Below are positions 47,832-57,423 of a DNA stretch of 64,000 nt, one piece after another (within the stretch, counting starts at the first letter, position 1; every line of letters begins with the position of its first letter). The translations under genes were made by a program, and so were the position numbers. The stretch covers positions 2,790,001 through 2,854,000 of the forward strand of contig OZ241969.1 of NCBI GenBank assembly GCA_965204165.1, given 5' to 3'. The stretch is from VYFG01 sp965204165 (GTDB lineage: Bacteria; Pseudomonadota; Gammaproteobacteria; Arenicellales; Poriferihabitantaceae). The notes beneath the pieces are model-generated. The model did no database searches and was not told where the DNA came from. It was given only the letters and a program-made list of their open reading frames with translations.

Positions 47832-48650
47832 ATGATTTCATCCGGTGTGATGCCCGAGTGGCTCCAGGCCTCGGAAGTGATCCGGCTGGAGGCTTTCCTG
47901 GCGGGATTCATCCTGATCGGCGTCCTTGAGCGGCTCCTGCCGAACAGAACGCATCAATGGCGGGGCCGGGCAACCGGCAACATCGGCCTTCAACTGGTGA
48001 ATGCCCTGGTGCAACTGGCGATGCTGCTGGCGGCGCCGCTGACCCTGTCCGCAGTGGCGCTCGTCGCCCTGTTCAGCCAGTTCGGGCTTCTCAACAACGT
48101 TCAGATGGGGCTTTGGACGAAGATTGTCATTGCCTGGCTGGTGCTGGACCTGGCGTCCTACTGGTGGCACCGCGCCTGGCACGGCGTTCCCCTCCTTTGG
48201 CGGTTCCACCGGATTCATCACCTCGACCCCGCACTGGATGTCCTGACCACCTTCCGGACCCATCCCGTGGAAACCGTCCTGACGATCCTGTTCAAGGGGT
48301 GCATCGTCTACCTGCTGGGTGTTCCGCTGCTCGGCGTCATCCTGTACGAGGTGGTGGTCGCCGTCATGGCGCTCTGGATTCACGGCAATGTGCGCATTCG
48401 CCCCGGGGCCGACCGGTTCCTGGCACTGCTGCTGATCACCCCGGGGCTGCACCGCATCCACCACGGCGCCCTGGAAACGGAATATTCCCGTAACTTCGGT
48501 CTGGTCCTGTCCCTCTGGGACCGCATTTTCGGTACCTACAGGGCTTCCCACCCGGCAACAGCGTCCGGTCCGGGGATCACCTCGCAAGACACGGCCGCTG
48601 CAATGACCCTTCCAGGAATGCTATGGTTGCCGTTCAGAAAAACTCCCTGA
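47832..48650 (+). CDS. Sterol desaturase / fatty-acid hydroxylase family membrane protein, 272 aa
   Basis: A di-iron membrane oxygenase. Three histidine clusters match the family: HRAWH (113-117), HRIHH (126-130) and HRIHH (207-211), with hydrophobic segments at about 18-35, 55-80, 95-110 and 145-180. The substrate is probably a membrane lipid or carotenoid; the sequence does not say which. ATG 47832 is preferred: GGGAA lies a short distance upstream and the frame before it reads like non-coding DNA; ATG 47850 is an alternative. It ends 13 bp before the next gene. Confidence 0.85.
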   Translation: MISSGVMPEWLQASEVIRLEAFLAGFILIGVLERLLPNRTHQWRGRATGNIGLQLVNALVQLAMLLAAPLTLSAVALVALFSQFGLLNNVQMGLWTKIVIAWLVLDLASYWWHRAWHGVPLLWRFHRIHHLDPALDVLTTFRTHPVETVLTILFKGCIVYLLGVPLLGVILYEVVVAVMALWIHGNVRIRPGADRFLALLLITPGLHRIHHGALETEYSRNFGLVLSLWDRIFGTYRASHPATASGPGITSQDTAAAMTLPGMLWLPFRKTP

Positions 48651-48663
48651 CTGCCGTATTTCC

Positions 48664-48930
48664 ATGACCATCGATCGCAAACTGCTGGAAATCCTGGTCT
48701 GCCCGGTTACCAAGCAACCGGTCTCGGTGCTGACTGCCGGCAAACTCGAAACCCTGAACCTGGCCATCGAAGGGGGAAGTGTCCAGAATCATGGGGGAGA
48801 CCAGGTGACGGGGCCGCTCCGAGAGGCCCTGATCACGAAGAACGGCAGCACGGTCTATCCCGTGATCGATGGCATACCCGTGATGCTTGAAGACGAGAGT
48901 ATCGATACCGTCCAGTTGGGGGACTGGTAG
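48664..48930 (+). CDS. Trm112/UPF0434 family protein, 88 aa
   Basis: A small protein with LLEILVCPVTKQPVSVL at the N-terminus, the usual UPF0434/YcaR start with a single CP motif, and VYPVIDGIPVMLEDE at the end, which is diagnostic. The middle insert (about 30-58) is longer than the minimal family form. Trm112-like proteins serve as partners or activators of methyltransferases in other systems; the bacterial role is not established. It is probably cotranscribed with the hydroxylase. Confidence 0.92.
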   Translation: MTIDRKLLEILVCPVTKQPVSVLTAGKLETLNLAIEGGSVQNHGGDQVTGPLREALITKNGSTVYPVIDGIPVMLEDESIDTVQLGDW

Positions 48931-49002
48931 GGGTCCGAAAGATTTCGGTCCGGTGGCCCCGGACTGCTGAACCCGTGAACACCCGCTAACGGGCTTGCGG
49001 GA

Positions 49003-51252
49003 TCAGTTCCGTTTGCGCAGCCCGACACCCCGCATCAGCTTGCGGTGGCGCTTGCTGGTCAGGCGGTCATGCGCGTATTCCGCCTGCTTCATCTGGCTGC
49101 CGATATCATTCTCCTTGTCGGGTCTGCGCTGGACGTAGCTGCCGTCCGGGAGCATGTCCCACGCGTTCCGCTGGTCATCGAGCAGGGTGTCGAGGATCAG
49201 GCGGAGTTCCTTCTTGAGCGGCTTCGTGACGATGTCCGTGACCACCTCCACGCGGCTTTCCAGATTCCGGGTCATCAGGTCAGCCGAGCCGATGAGGTAC
49301 TCTTCCCGGCCGCCGTTGCGGAAATAGAAAATTCGGCTGTGTTCCAGGAATCGGCCCACGATGCTGATCACGCTGATGTTGTCCGATACGCCAGGCAGGC
49401 CGGGGCGCAGGCGGCAGGAGTCGCGGACAATCAGTTCCACGCGCACCCCTGCGCCGGATGCGCGGTACAGGGCCTGGACAATGTCCCGGTCCTCGAGCGC
49501 GTTGCATTTCATCTGGATCAGTCCGGGACATTTTTCACAGTGGAGTTCGATTTCGCGATCGATCCTGGACAGGAGAGCCTTTTTCAGGTGCTTGGGGGCG
49601 GGCAGGATCCGGCGGTAGTTGCGCTTGGGGGTGTAGCCGGTGGTGAGATAGTTGAACAGCTCGGTCACGTCGTGGCCGATATCCTCCTCGCAGGTGAGGA
49701 TGCCGATATCCGTGTAGATGCGCGCGGTGCCGCCGTGGTAATTGCCGGTACCGATGTGGACATAACGGCGCAGGCCCGAAAAATCCTGGCGTACCACCAG
49801 GATGACCTTGTTGTGGGTTTTCAGGCCCACCACGCCGTAGGTCACGTGGATGCCGGCCTGTTCCATCCGCTCCGACCACCGGATGTTGGCCGCCTCGTCG
49901 AACTTGGCCTTCAGTTCCACCACCACGGCGACCTGCTTGCCGTTCTGTGCGGCCCCGATCAGCAGGTCGACGATCCGGGTTTCCTCGTCGGTGCGGTACA
50001 GGGACATCTTGATGGCACGGACCTTGGAATCCCTGGAGGCCTCCTCTAGGAACCGCACCACGGATTGTGTGAAGGATTCATAGGGATGCTGCAACAGCAG
50101 CGATTCCGCTTCGCGAATGATGTAGAAAATACTGCGCTGGGTGTCCTGCAGACGGTAATGCACCACGGGATGGTGCGGCGGATCGTGCAGTTCCGGCACC
50201 GCCAGGGAGGCAAGCTGGAACAGGTTTCGCTGCGCCATCAGGGTGGAAGTCTCGAACACGTCCGTTTCCGAGTTGAGTCCGAGTTCTGCGGTGAGAAGAC
50301 TCTTTCGCACCTCGTTCATGCCCTCGCTGACCACCACCCGCACGATGGGTGCGATTCGCCGGTCCCTGAGCTCGGATTCGATCAGTTCCAGCAGGTCGTT
50401 GGCGCCGGATTCGGCCCGTTCCGCGGCGGCGTTGCGGGCGACAAAGAAGAAGTCATGGGCAACGATGGTGACTTCCGGAAAGAGGATGTCCAGATTGTGG
50501 GCGATGACCTCCTCGAGCGGAACATAATGATGGCGGTCGGAGATCTGGAGAAATCTGGGCACGCCGACACCAATGGGCACCTTCACCCGCGCAAGATTGA
50601 GATCCTTGTCGCCCGCGCCCTGGTTGGGGTCGCCCAGTATGGTGACCAGGATGTTGAGGGAAAGATTGGAGATGAACGGGAACGGGTGCGCCGGATCCAC
50701 CACCTGGGGGGTGATCAGGGGAAAGATGTTATCAAGGTAATGCTCCCGAATCTGTTCCCTTTCCAGGGGATCCAGATCGAGGTAGCTCCTGATCCGGATA
50801 TCGTAGCGGCCGAGATCCTCGAGCAGTTTCGGCAACTGCCGGTCCCGTTCCGCCTCGATTTCCCGGACCAGCGCCCAGCATTTGTCCAGCTGGGTCTGCG
50901 GTGTGGCGCCGTCCACGGTCAGTTCGCTCACCCCGGCGGCAACCTGCAGCTTGAGTCCGCCGATCCGCTTCATGAAGAATTCGTCGAGGTTGGACGCAAA
51001 AATCGCAAAGAACTTCAACCGTTCCAGAAGCGGCGTTCTCGGGTCCGTGCCTTCGTGGAGCACGCGGCGGTTGAACTGCAGCCAGGTGAGTTCGCGGTTG
51101 AGATAGAGGGAAGGATCGTCCAGGGAAACAGGAGACTCGGCGGTTTCCCGTCCGCGCGCCGTCATTGTCCTGCGGCTCACGCGGTGAACGGCGGCACCCT
51201 CCCCGCGGGCGGAGGTGTCCGCCTTCTGGTCTTCGGCCTCTTTGAGGGCCAT
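49003..51252 (-). CDS. ppk1: Polyphosphate kinase 1, about 749 aa
   Basis: Reversibly transfers the gamma-phosphate of ATP to polyphosphate chains. N-terminal domain: LYLNRELTWLQFNRRVLHEG and SNLDEFFMKRIGGLK. Catalytic domain: SLYRTDEETRIVDLLIGAAQNGKQVAVVVELKARFDE-like stretch (KAKFDEAANIRW), LKTHNKVILVVRQ with the phosphorylated histidine, HIGTGNYHGGTARIYTDIG, and GRFLEHSRIFYFRNGG near the C-terminus. The start is uncertain: ATG 51252 is used; TTG 51324 and ATG 51165 are alternatives. The extra N-terminal residues are charged and poorly conserved. Confidence 0.95.
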   Translation of the reverse strand: MALKEAEDQKADTSARGEGAAVHRVSRRTMTARGRETAESPVSLDDPSLYLNRELTWLQFNRRVLHEGTDPRTPLLERLKFFAIFASNLDEFFMKRIGGLKLQVAAGVSELTVDGATPQTQLDKCWALVREIEAERDRQLPKLLEDLGRYDIRIRSYLDLDPLEREQIREHYLDNIFPLITPQVVDPAHPFPFISNLSLNILVTILGDPNQGAGDKDLNLARVKVPIGVGVPRFLQISDRHHYVPLEEVIAHNLDILFPEVTIVAHDFFFVARNAAAERAESGANDLLELIESELRDRRIAPIVRVVVSEGMNEVRKSLLTAELGLNSETDVFETSTLMAQRNLFQLASLAVPELHDPPHHPVVHYRLQDTQRSIFYIIREAESLLLQHPYESFTQSVVRFLEEASRDSKVRAIKMSLYRTDEETRIVDLLIGAAQNGKQVAVVVELKAKFDEAANIRWSERMEQAGIHVTYGVVGLKTHNKVILVVRQDFSGLRRYVHIGTGNYHGGTARIYTDIGILTCEEDIGHDVTELFNYLTTGYTPKRNYRRILPAPKHLKKALLSRIDREIELHCEKCPGLIQMKCNALEDRDIVQALYRASGAGVRVELIVRDSCRLRPGLPGVSDNISVISIVGRFLEHSRIFYFRNGGREEYLIGSADLMTRNLESRVEVVTDIVTKPLKKELRLILDTLLDDQRNAWDMLPDGSYVQRRPDKENDIGSQMKQAEYAHDRLTSKRHRKLMRGVGLRKRN

Positions 51253-51496
51253 CAGGTCGCTGGACTCGTTCACGGGAGGGGCAAACAGGGGCAATGAGGG
51301 ATCCGGATTCCGATTGTAACCCAATGATATGACAGATTTGTGTCGAACAGGGAAATGCCTTGTTGTGGTTTAACTATTGAAATCAATTCGATATTAAGCG
51401 ATATTAAGGGTAATTCAACTCTTGGAGCAATCGCGTCAGCGATGAACGACAATTCCGGGTCGAGTAGCGGCCTGAACCTTTTCAACCCTTTGCCGC

Positions 51497-53041
51497 ATGC
51501 AACAGTTGCTGTCACAGCTTGGTCAGTACTGGGCTTCCGTGATCGAATTTTTCACGTTCGACACGGCCCTCCTGTCGGAACCGGACATGATCGTCCGGCT
51601 CTGCGTACAGCTGTTGCTGCTCGCCGGCTCCGCGTTCTTCTCGAGTTCTGAGACCGCCCTTTTTTCGCTGTCGCGGCTGGATCTGCAACAGCTTCGGCGG
51701 GAAAGGAATCCCCGCGCCGAAACCATCCATGAACTGCTGGACCAGCCCCGCAGGCTGATCATCTCGATCCTTTCCGGCAACGAACTGGTCAACATCGCGG
51801 CATCCGTGAACATGGCAGGAATCCTCGTCGTGTTGTACGGCGGGGAGGATGCGGGCTGGATCAACCTGATCGTCATGGTGCCGCTGCTGCTCCTGGTCGG
51901 CGAGGTAACGCCCAAGACCGTCGCCGTTTCGAACCCGGTGCGATACAGCGCCCGGATCGTGGCGGTGCCGATGAAGCTGTGGGTACAGCTGATCTCACCG
52001 GCGATCTGGGTCATCCGGGAGATCGCTGACCGGATCACCACCTGGATGGTGGGAGAGGCCAAGGCCGCCGACAACATCCTCCAGGTGGACGAATTCCTGA
52101 CTCTCGTGGAGCAGGTCTCGAAAGAGGGCGTGCTCGACGCCACCGAGCGGGCGCTGATCTATAACCTGCTGGACGCCGGGGAGACGGAAATCGTCGAGGT
52201 GATGGCGCCCCGCACCCAGATGGCGTTCATCAACTACGACATGCCCTTTACCGAGGTGGTGGAGAAATTCATCGCCTACCGTCATCCGAGGGTCCCGGTG
52301 TTCAAGACCCACCGCGACAATCTCGTGGGCTTTCTCCATGCCGAGGACATCCTGCGTCTGGTGCTGGACGACAAGGATATCGACAACATGTCCATCGAGG
52401 ACGTGATGCATCCCCCGGTGGTGGTTCCGCTGACCAAGAAGGTGGATGAAATGTTCGACTTTTTCCAGCAGCACAAGGTCCGTGCCGCGGCCTGCCTGAA
52501 CGAATTTGGCGGTGTGGACGGGTTCATCACCATGCGCGGAGTGCTGAGCTACATTTTCGGCGACATCAGCGGCGGCACGCCCGCCACGGCAAAGTTCTAT
52601 ACCGAGAAGGACATCAACGTGTACGACGTGCCCGGGGAGATGCGGTTGACGGATTTCGATGACCTGACCAACTTCGGCATCCTGGACCCCAGGATGACCA
52701 CCATCGGCGGGGTGGCCTTCCGTCACCTGGACCGGTTGCCCAGGGTGGGTGACCGGGTGACGTTCGACGATATCCAGATCGAGGTGCTGGAGATGAACGA
52801 GCACAGGATCGCCAGGGTGCGCGTCGCCCAGGGGGTCGATCTCGATGACCTGATCGACGACAGCGACGTCCATGTGACCGAACAGGAGGATCTCAAGGAC
52901 AAGACGCTGGACCGTCCCGACGCCGAGGAGGTCGAGGAGGGCATCGATGAGGAACTCAAGATCATCGGCGAGGAGGAGGCGGACCAGTTCGATGAGAACG
53001 GGGAGGGATTCGAGGCCCCGCGTACGGGGACCGAACCATGA
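51497..53041 (+). CDS. CNNM-domain transporter with CBS pair and CorC/HlyC domain (first of pair), 514 aa
   Basis: The N-terminal DUF21/CNNM membrane domain (about 30-190: AGSAFFSSSETALFSLSRLDL, ILSGNELVNIAASVNMA, LLLLVGEVTPKTVAVSNP) is followed by two CBS domains (MAPRTQMAFINYD, FLHAEDILRLV) and a CorC_HlyC domain (about 390-460: GEMRLTDFDDL ... TIGGVAFRHLDRLPRVGD). Family members handle magnesium or cobalt, probably as exporters at the inner membrane. The C-terminus is acidic. The stop overlaps the next start by 4 bp (ATGA), indicating an operon of two related genes that may form a heteromer. Confidence 0.92.
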   Translation: MQQLLSQLGQYWASVIEFFTFDTALLSEPDMIVRLCVQLLLLAGSAFFSSSETALFSLSRLDLQQLRRERNPRAETIHELLDQPRRLIISILSGNELVNIAASVNMAGILVVLYGGEDAGWINLIVMVPLLLLVGEVTPKTVAVSNPVRYSARIVAVPMKLWVQLISPAIWVIREIADRITTWMVGEAKAADNILQVDEFLTLVEQVSKEGVLDATERALIYNLLDAGETEIVEVMAPRTQMAFINYDMPFTEVVEKFIAYRHPRVPVFKTHRDNLVGFLHAEDILRLVLDDKDIDNMSIEDVMHPPVVVPLTKKVDEMFDFFQQHKVRAAACLNEFGGVDGFITMRGVLSYIFGDISGGTPATAKFYTEKDINVYDVPGEMRLTDFDDLTNFGILDPRMTTIGGVAFRHLDRLPRVGDRVTFDDIQIEVLEMNEHRIARVRVAQGVDLDDLIDDSDVHVTEQEDLKDKTLDRPDAEEVEEGIDEELKIIGEEEADQFDENGEGFEAPRTGTEP

Positions 53042-54300
53042 CCGTCATCCTCGTCCTTCTGCTGATTGTCTTGCTGCTGCTTCTGAAGGGTTTCTTCTCC
53101 GGCTCGGAAATCGCCCTCGTTAACTGCGACAAGGTGAAGCTCAACGCCCGCGCCAACCAGGGCGACAAGGGAGCCAGGAAGGTGCTGCACCTGTACAAGA
53201 CGCCGGAGATCATGCTGGGAACCACGCTCGTCGGCACCAATATCGCCACCGTGGCCCTGACGACCCTGGCGACCATACTGTTCATCAACCTGTTCGGGGA
53301 CACCGGAGAATTCTGGGCCTTCGCGGTGTTTACCCCCTTGCTGCTGATCCTGGGCGAGATCGTTCCGAAGAGCGTCTACCAGCAGAAATCCGACCGGATC
53401 GCACCGATAGCCATCTATCCGCTCAGGCTGTTTTCCATCCTGTTCTATCCCCTGATTTTCCTGTTTTCCCGGATCGCGCGCCTGTTCGCGCGGGTCTTCG
53501 GCGGCGGCAAGGTGGAGCAGAACGTGTTCATGACGCGCGAGCAGATCCGGTCCGTGGTGGAGATGACGGAATTGACCTCGGAACTGGATGCATTCGACCG
53601 CAGCCGGATCAAGCGGGTAATCCGCTTCGGGGAGACCACGGTGGGAGAGGCAATGATTCCCATCAGCGAGGTCACCGCCATCGATCGGAACCGGAACATC
53701 CTCAGGGCCGTGGCATCGGTCCGCCGGTACGGTTTCAACCGGTTGCCCGTGTTTGACGGCAACATCAGCAACATCATCGGTATCGTCACCCTGACGACCT
53801 GGGATCTCATGGACAAGTCGCTGCCCCGGAAGCAGCTCGCGGAGCTGATCCAGCCGGCCCACTACGTGCTCCCGTTCCAGACCATCGACCAGTTGCTGCC
53901 TGTCCTCAGGAAACGGACCGATCACATGGCCGTGGTGGTGGATGAATTCGGTTCCGCCATCGGCATCATCACCATGGAGGACATCGTCGAGGAGGTGGTG
54001 GGGGACATCGACGTCGGGTACGACTTCGAGGAATACATGCCGCGCCGCCGCCACATCTTCGAGAAACTCGACGACGGCGTCTATCTGCTGGATTCACGGA
54101 TGTCCGTATCCGATGTGAACGACATTCTGGAGATCAATCTCAACACCAAGAGCAGCCACACCATCGGCGGTCTCGTCATGGCGCATCTCGGGCGCATCCC
54201 GGAGCAGGGCGAGGACATCGTGGAGCAGGGATACCGTTTCGTGGTGGAGGCCACGACGGACCGCGCGGTGCAGAAGCTTCGCGTCGAACCCGTGGCCTGA
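53038..54300 (+). CDS. CNNM-domain transporter with CBS pair and CorC/HlyC domain (second of pair), 420 aa
   Basis: It has the same order as its upstream neighbour: DUF21/CNNM membrane domain (LLLIVLLLLLKGFFSGSEIALVNCDKVKL, GTTLVGTNIATVALTT, LLLILGEIVPKSVYQQ), CBS pair (MIPISEVTAIDRN, VVVDEFGSAIGIITMEDIVEEVVGD) and CorC_HlyC tail (DDGVYLLDSRMSVSDVN ... HTIGGLVMAHLGRIPEQGE). It is shorter, lacking the acidic tail. The two genes translate in an overlapping ATGA arrangement, so balanced production is likely. Confidence 0.93.
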   Translation: MTVILVLLLIVLLLLLKGFFSGSEIALVNCDKVKLNARANQGDKGARKVLHLYKTPEIMLGTTLVGTNIATVALTTLATILFINLFGDTGEFWAFAVFTPLLLILGEIVPKSVYQQKSDRIAPIAIYPLRLFSILFYPLIFLFSRIARLFARVFGGGKVEQNVFMTREQIRSVVEMTELTSELDAFDRSRIKRVIRFGETTVGEAMIPISEVTAIDRNRNILRAVASVRRYGFNRLPVFDGNISNIIGIVTLTTWDLMDKSLPRKQLAELIQPAHYVLPFQTIDQLLPVLRKRTDHMAVVVDEFGSAIGIITMEDIVEEVVGDIDVGYDFEEYMPRRRHIFEKLDDGVYLLDSRMSVSDVNDILEINLNTKSSHTIGGLVMAHLGRIPEQGEDIVEQGYRFVVEATTDRAVQKLRVEPVA

Positions 54301-54317
54301 GCCGGGGCGTCTGGCCG

Positions 54318-54953
54318 TTGCTCGAGCAGGAACTGAAATTCACCGTGGCGGATCGGTCTGTACTCGATGCGGTGCTGGCATCGTCCCACGTGCAGGACTT
54401 GGTGATCGGCGATCCGGATCCGATGGCGGAACGCTTCCGGGGGGTCTACTACGATACCCCCGATCTGTCATTGCAGGACAAGCAGTGTTCGTTGCGGGCA
54501 CGCAGGGAAGGAAACCGGTTTCGCGCCGCCCTGAAGATGCCCGGAACCATCGTCGATGGCCTGTCCGTCAGGGAGGAGTTCGAGATCGATATCCGGGACT
54601 GGCCCACGGCCGTGGCGGATCTGCCCGACGCGGCCTTCCGTTCGCGGGTGGCCGCGATCATCCCGACAGGCAGCTGGCTGATGCCGCGAATCGAGGTGGA
54701 CATGCTCAGGCGGGTTGTCCACCTTGCCGCGGGGGAAAGCCGGATTGAACTGGTGCTGGACGAAGGTGAAATCCACGGCGGCGGCCGCTCGGTGTCGCTG
54801 TGCGAAGTGGAACTCGAACTGATCCGGGGCGAGGTGGCGGATGTGCTTGCCCTGGGCGAGATTCTCGAGAGACGGTTTCCGTTGACTCGCTCCACCCTGA
54901 GCAAGCATGAAATCGGCCTGCAGCTGTGCGAGGGGGCCGATGCAGTTGGATGA
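54318..54953 (+). CDS. CYTH-domain protein (triphosphate tunnel metalloenzyme), 211 aa
   Basis: The N-terminal ExExK signature (EQELK, residues 3-7) and alternating charged strands (RFRGVYYDTPDLSL, CSLRARREGNRFRAALKMPG, RVVHLAAGESRIELVLDEGEI, SLCEVELELIRG) define a CYTH tunnel fold. Such enzymes hydrolyse inorganic triphosphate or related compounds with a divalent metal; no CHAD domain is attached. The start is a TTG at 54318, 17 bp after the CorC gene. The 3' end overlaps ampD by 14 bp. Confidence 0.88.
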   Translation: MLEQELKFTVADRSVLDAVLASSHVQDLVIGDPDPMAERFRGVYYDTPDLSLQDKQCSLRARREGNRFRAALKMPGTIVDGLSVREEFEIDIRDWPTAVADLPDAAFRSRVAAIIPTGSWLMPRIEVDMLRRVVHLAAGESRIELVLDEGEIHGGGRSVSLCEVELELIRGEVADVLALGEILERRFPLTRSTLSKHEIGLQLCEGADAVG

Positions 54954-55491
54954 AGGCACGGGAATTGTTTCCGGGGCTGACTGGATTCCGTCACCCAACT
55001 GCGACGACCGTCCGCCGGGTATCACGGTGGACACCCTGGTCATTCACGCCATCAGCCTTCCCCCGGACAGTTTCGGCGACGGGCATGTCGCCCGGCTGTT
55101 CACCAATCGCCTGGATCCGGACGCGCATCCCTATTTCGCAGGCATCCGCCACCTCCGGGTGTCCGCGCACTTTTTCATCGACCGCCAGGGGGCACTCACC
55201 CAGTTTGTCCCGGTAGCCAAAAGAGCGTGGCATGCCGGGGAGTCCAGGTTCCGCGGCTGCGACGCGGTGAATGATTTCTCCATCGGTGTTGAACTGGAAG
55301 GATGCGACAGTCGGCCCTTCGAGGATATCCAGTACACGGTGCTGACCACACTGACAAGGACACTCATGTCCGCTTATCCGGCCCTGACGCCGGACCGGAT
55401 CATGGGCCACAGCGACATCGCGCCGGAGCGGAAAACCGATCCCGGGCCGGGTTTCGACTGGCGTCGCTTTCTGGGGGAACTCGAATCCTGA
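54940..55491 (+). CDS. ampD: 1,6-anhydro-N-acetylmuramyl-L-alanine amidase AmpD, 183 aa
   Basis: A cytoplasmic zinc amidase of peptidoglycan recycling that cleaves the lactyl-amide bond of anhydro-muropeptides. Expected zinc ligands are H36 (LVIHAIS), H157 (IMGHSDIAP) and D167 (KTDPGPGF), with catalytic E119 (IGVELEG) and K165. It begins QLDEGTGIVSGADWIPSPNCDDRP, normal for AmpD. ATG 54940 fits the family length and lies inside the end of the CYTH gene, suggesting coupled translation. It converges with prk, with only 3 bp between stops. Confidence 0.95.
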   Translation: MQLDEGTGIVSGADWIPSPNCDDRPPGITVDTLVIHAISLPPDSFGDGHVARLFTNRLDPDAHPYFAGIRHLRVSAHFFIDRQGALTQFVPVAKRAWHAGESRFRGCDAVNDFSIGVELEGCDSRPFEDIQYTVLTTLTRTLMSAYPALTPDRIMGHSDIAPERKTDPGPGFDWRRFLGELES

Positions 55492-55494
55492 TTT

Positions 55495-56385
55495 TCAGTA
55501 GCGGCGGTCCAGGAGCCACTTCAGGACCGGGGTGAAGATCAGTTCGATAGCGAGCTCCGTTTTGCCGCCGGGCACCACGATGGTATTGCGCCGGGACATG
55601 AACGAACCGTGGATCATGGACAGCAGCCAGGGGAAGTCGATACCGAATTTGCCCACGTCCCGAAAACGGATCACCATGAAGCTTTCATCCAGGGTAGGGA
55701 TGTCCCGGGCAATAAACGGATTGGATGTGTCCACCGTGGCCACGCGCTGAAAGTTGATGTCGGTACGCGAAAACTGCGGAGTGATGTATTTGACGTAATC
55801 CGGCATCCGGCGCAGGATCGTGGCCAGGCTGTCCTCGGCGTCATGTCCCCGTACGAACCGGTCACGGTGCATCCTCTGGATCCATTCCAGGTTCACGATG
55901 GGCACCACACCCACACCGACGTCCACGTGTCTGGCCACGTCGTGGCGATCGCTCTTCACCAGGCCATGCAGTCCCTCGTAGTAGAGGAGATCCGTATCCG
56001 GCCGGATGTCCTCGTAGGGAGTGAATTCGCCGGGCAGGAGTTCCGTGCCGAAGCGCTGGCTCTGGTACCGGGCCTCGTGGTAGTCGTGCAGGTAGTACCG
56101 ATATCGCCCTGAGCCGTCTTTTCCATAATTTTTAAATAGCTGCTCCAGTGCACCGAAGTCGTTGCCCTCGGGTCCGAAGTGACTGATGTGACCGCCTTTC
56201 TCCTTTGCCCCCTGCTTCAGGATCTGCTCGAATTCCTCACGCGTGTGGAGGTGGAAGCAATCACCGCTGATGAACGCGGCGCGGACGTTCTCGCGGCGGA
56301 AGATGTGGTCGAATGCCCGTTTTACCGTGGTGGTTCCTGCACCGGAGGACCCGGTGATGGCAAGGATGGGATGTTTGCGTGACAT
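55495..56385 (-). CDS. prk: Phosphoribulokinase (proteobacterial type), 296 aa
   Basis: Phosphorylates ribulose 5-phosphate to ribulose 1,5-bisphosphate, the dedicated step before RuBisCO. P-loop GSSGAGTTTV (from residue 12), then FISGDCFHLHTREEFE, HFGPEGNDF, DLLYYEGLHGLV (Walker B-like) and WIQRMHRDRFVRGHDAEDS. It is full length and intact. It is divergently arranged with a CbbR-type regulator, 138 bp apart. No cbb structural genes other than this are in the window. Confidence 0.96.
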   Translation of the reverse strand: MSRKHPILAITGSSGAGTTTVKRAFDHIFRRENVRAAFISGDCFHLHTREEFEQILKQGAKEKGGHISHFGPEGNDFGALEQLFKNYGKDGSGRYRYYLHDYHEARYQSQRFGTELLPGEFTPYEDIRPDTDLLYYEGLHGLVKSDRHDVARHVDVGVGVVPIVNLEWIQRMHRDRFVRGHDAEDSLATILRRMPDYVKYITPQFSRTDINFQRVATVDTSNPFIARDIPTLDESFMVIRFRDVGKFGIDFPWLLSMIHGSFMSRRNTIVVPGGKTELAIELIFTPVLKWLLDRRY

Positions 56386-56470
56386 GGTTTCGTATCGTCT
56401 GCGTTCGCCGGATGGGCCCGTTGGAATAGTGTGTGGTATCCAAACGGGTGTAATGCAACCTATAAGATCA

Positions 56471-56517
56471 TTCTGATATATTATCCGCTTCAGAATAAAT
56501 CCTGCTTATTATCAGAA
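56471..56517. promoter_or_regulatory. Candidate CbbR operator between prk and cbbR
   Basis: TTCTGA (56471-56476) and TCAGAA (56490-56495) form an inverted repeat with 13 bp between arms; a third TCAGAA half-site lies at 56512-56517, close to the cbbR start. T-N11-A-like dyads of this type are what LysR regulators bind. The location between divergent prk and cbbR is the expected one; binding is inferred. Confidence 0.5.
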
Positions 56518-56523
56518 ATTGTC

Positions 56524-57423
56524 ATGTCTCTGCATATCACCATGCGACAGTTGCAGGTTTTCGAGTCCGTGGCGCGGCACCTCAGCTTCACCAGGGCTGC
56601 GGAAGAACTGCACCTGACACAACCCGCGGTATCCATGCAGGTCAAGCAGCTAGAGGCCATGATCGAATTGCCGCTGTTCGAGCAGATCGGCAAGAAGGTG
56701 CATCTCACGGAGGCGGGCCGGACCATGGTACGCCACAGCCGCGTCATGATGACGCACCTCGAGGAGATCGCCCGGGACATCAACAGTCTCAAGGGCGTCG
56801 AGGGCGGGCACCTGCGGATCTGCATCGCCTCCACGGTGAACTACTTCGCCACGCGGTTGCTGTCGCGCTTCTGCGAGCAATACCGCAAGGTGCAGATCAG
56901 CCTGGATGTGATCAACCGGGAGGAACTGATCCGCCGGCTGGAAGTCAACGAACCGGACATGGTGTTGATGGGGCAGCCGCCAGAGAATCTGGATGTGGAG
57001 GCCACCCCGTTCAAGGAGAACCCCCTGATCCTGATTGCCAATCCCCAGCATCCGCTGGCAAAGAAGAAAAAAATCAGGATCGGGAAGCTGGATGAGGAGA
57101 CGTTCGTGATGCGGGAGCCCGGTTCGGGAACGCGCTCAGCCATGATGCGGCTGTTCGAGGAACACAGCGTGAAACCGGGCCACAGCATACAACTCTCCAG
57201 CAACGAGACCATCAAGCAGAGTGTGGAGGCCGGCCTTGGCCTTGCGGTGGTGTCGGCCCACACGGTGGAACTGGAACTGCAGGCCGGCCGGCTGGTGTCC
57301 CTGGATGTGCAGCATTTTCCGCTGATGCGGCAATGGTATGTCTGCTACCGCCGCGGCAAGCGGCTGACGCCCACCGCCCAGGTGTTCCTGGATTTCGTCA
57401 TCCGGGAGGGTCGCAACATCTAG
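56524..57423 (+). CDS. cbbR: LysR-family regulator, CbbR type, 299 aa
   Basis: The N-terminal winged helix (MRQLQVFESVARHLSFTRAAEELHLTQPAVSMQVKQLE, split here only by family convention) has the CbbR-type Q-A-V-S recognition helix. The effector domain includes LRICIASTVNYFATRLL, NREELIRRLEVNEPDMVLMGQPP and EETFVMREPGSGTRSAM, all characteristic of CbbR. It would activate Calvin-cycle genes in response to metabolites such as NADPH or RuBP (family knowledge). ATG 56524 is chosen; the upstream frame is AT-rich operator DNA. Confidence 0.9.
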   Translation: MSLHITMRQLQVFESVARHLSFTRAAEELHLTQPAVSMQVKQLEAMIELPLFEQIGKKVHLTEAGRTMVRHSRVMMTHLEEIARDINSLKGVEGGHLRICIASTVNYFATRLLSRFCEQYRKVQISLDVINREELIRRLEVNEPDMVLMGQPPENLDVEATPFKENPLILIANPQHPLAKKKKIRIGKLDEETFVMREPGSGTRSAMMRLFEEHSVKPGHSIQLSSNETIKQSVEAGLGLAVVSAHTVELELQAGRLVSLDVQHFPLMRQWYVCYRRGKRLTPTAQVFLDFVIREGRNI

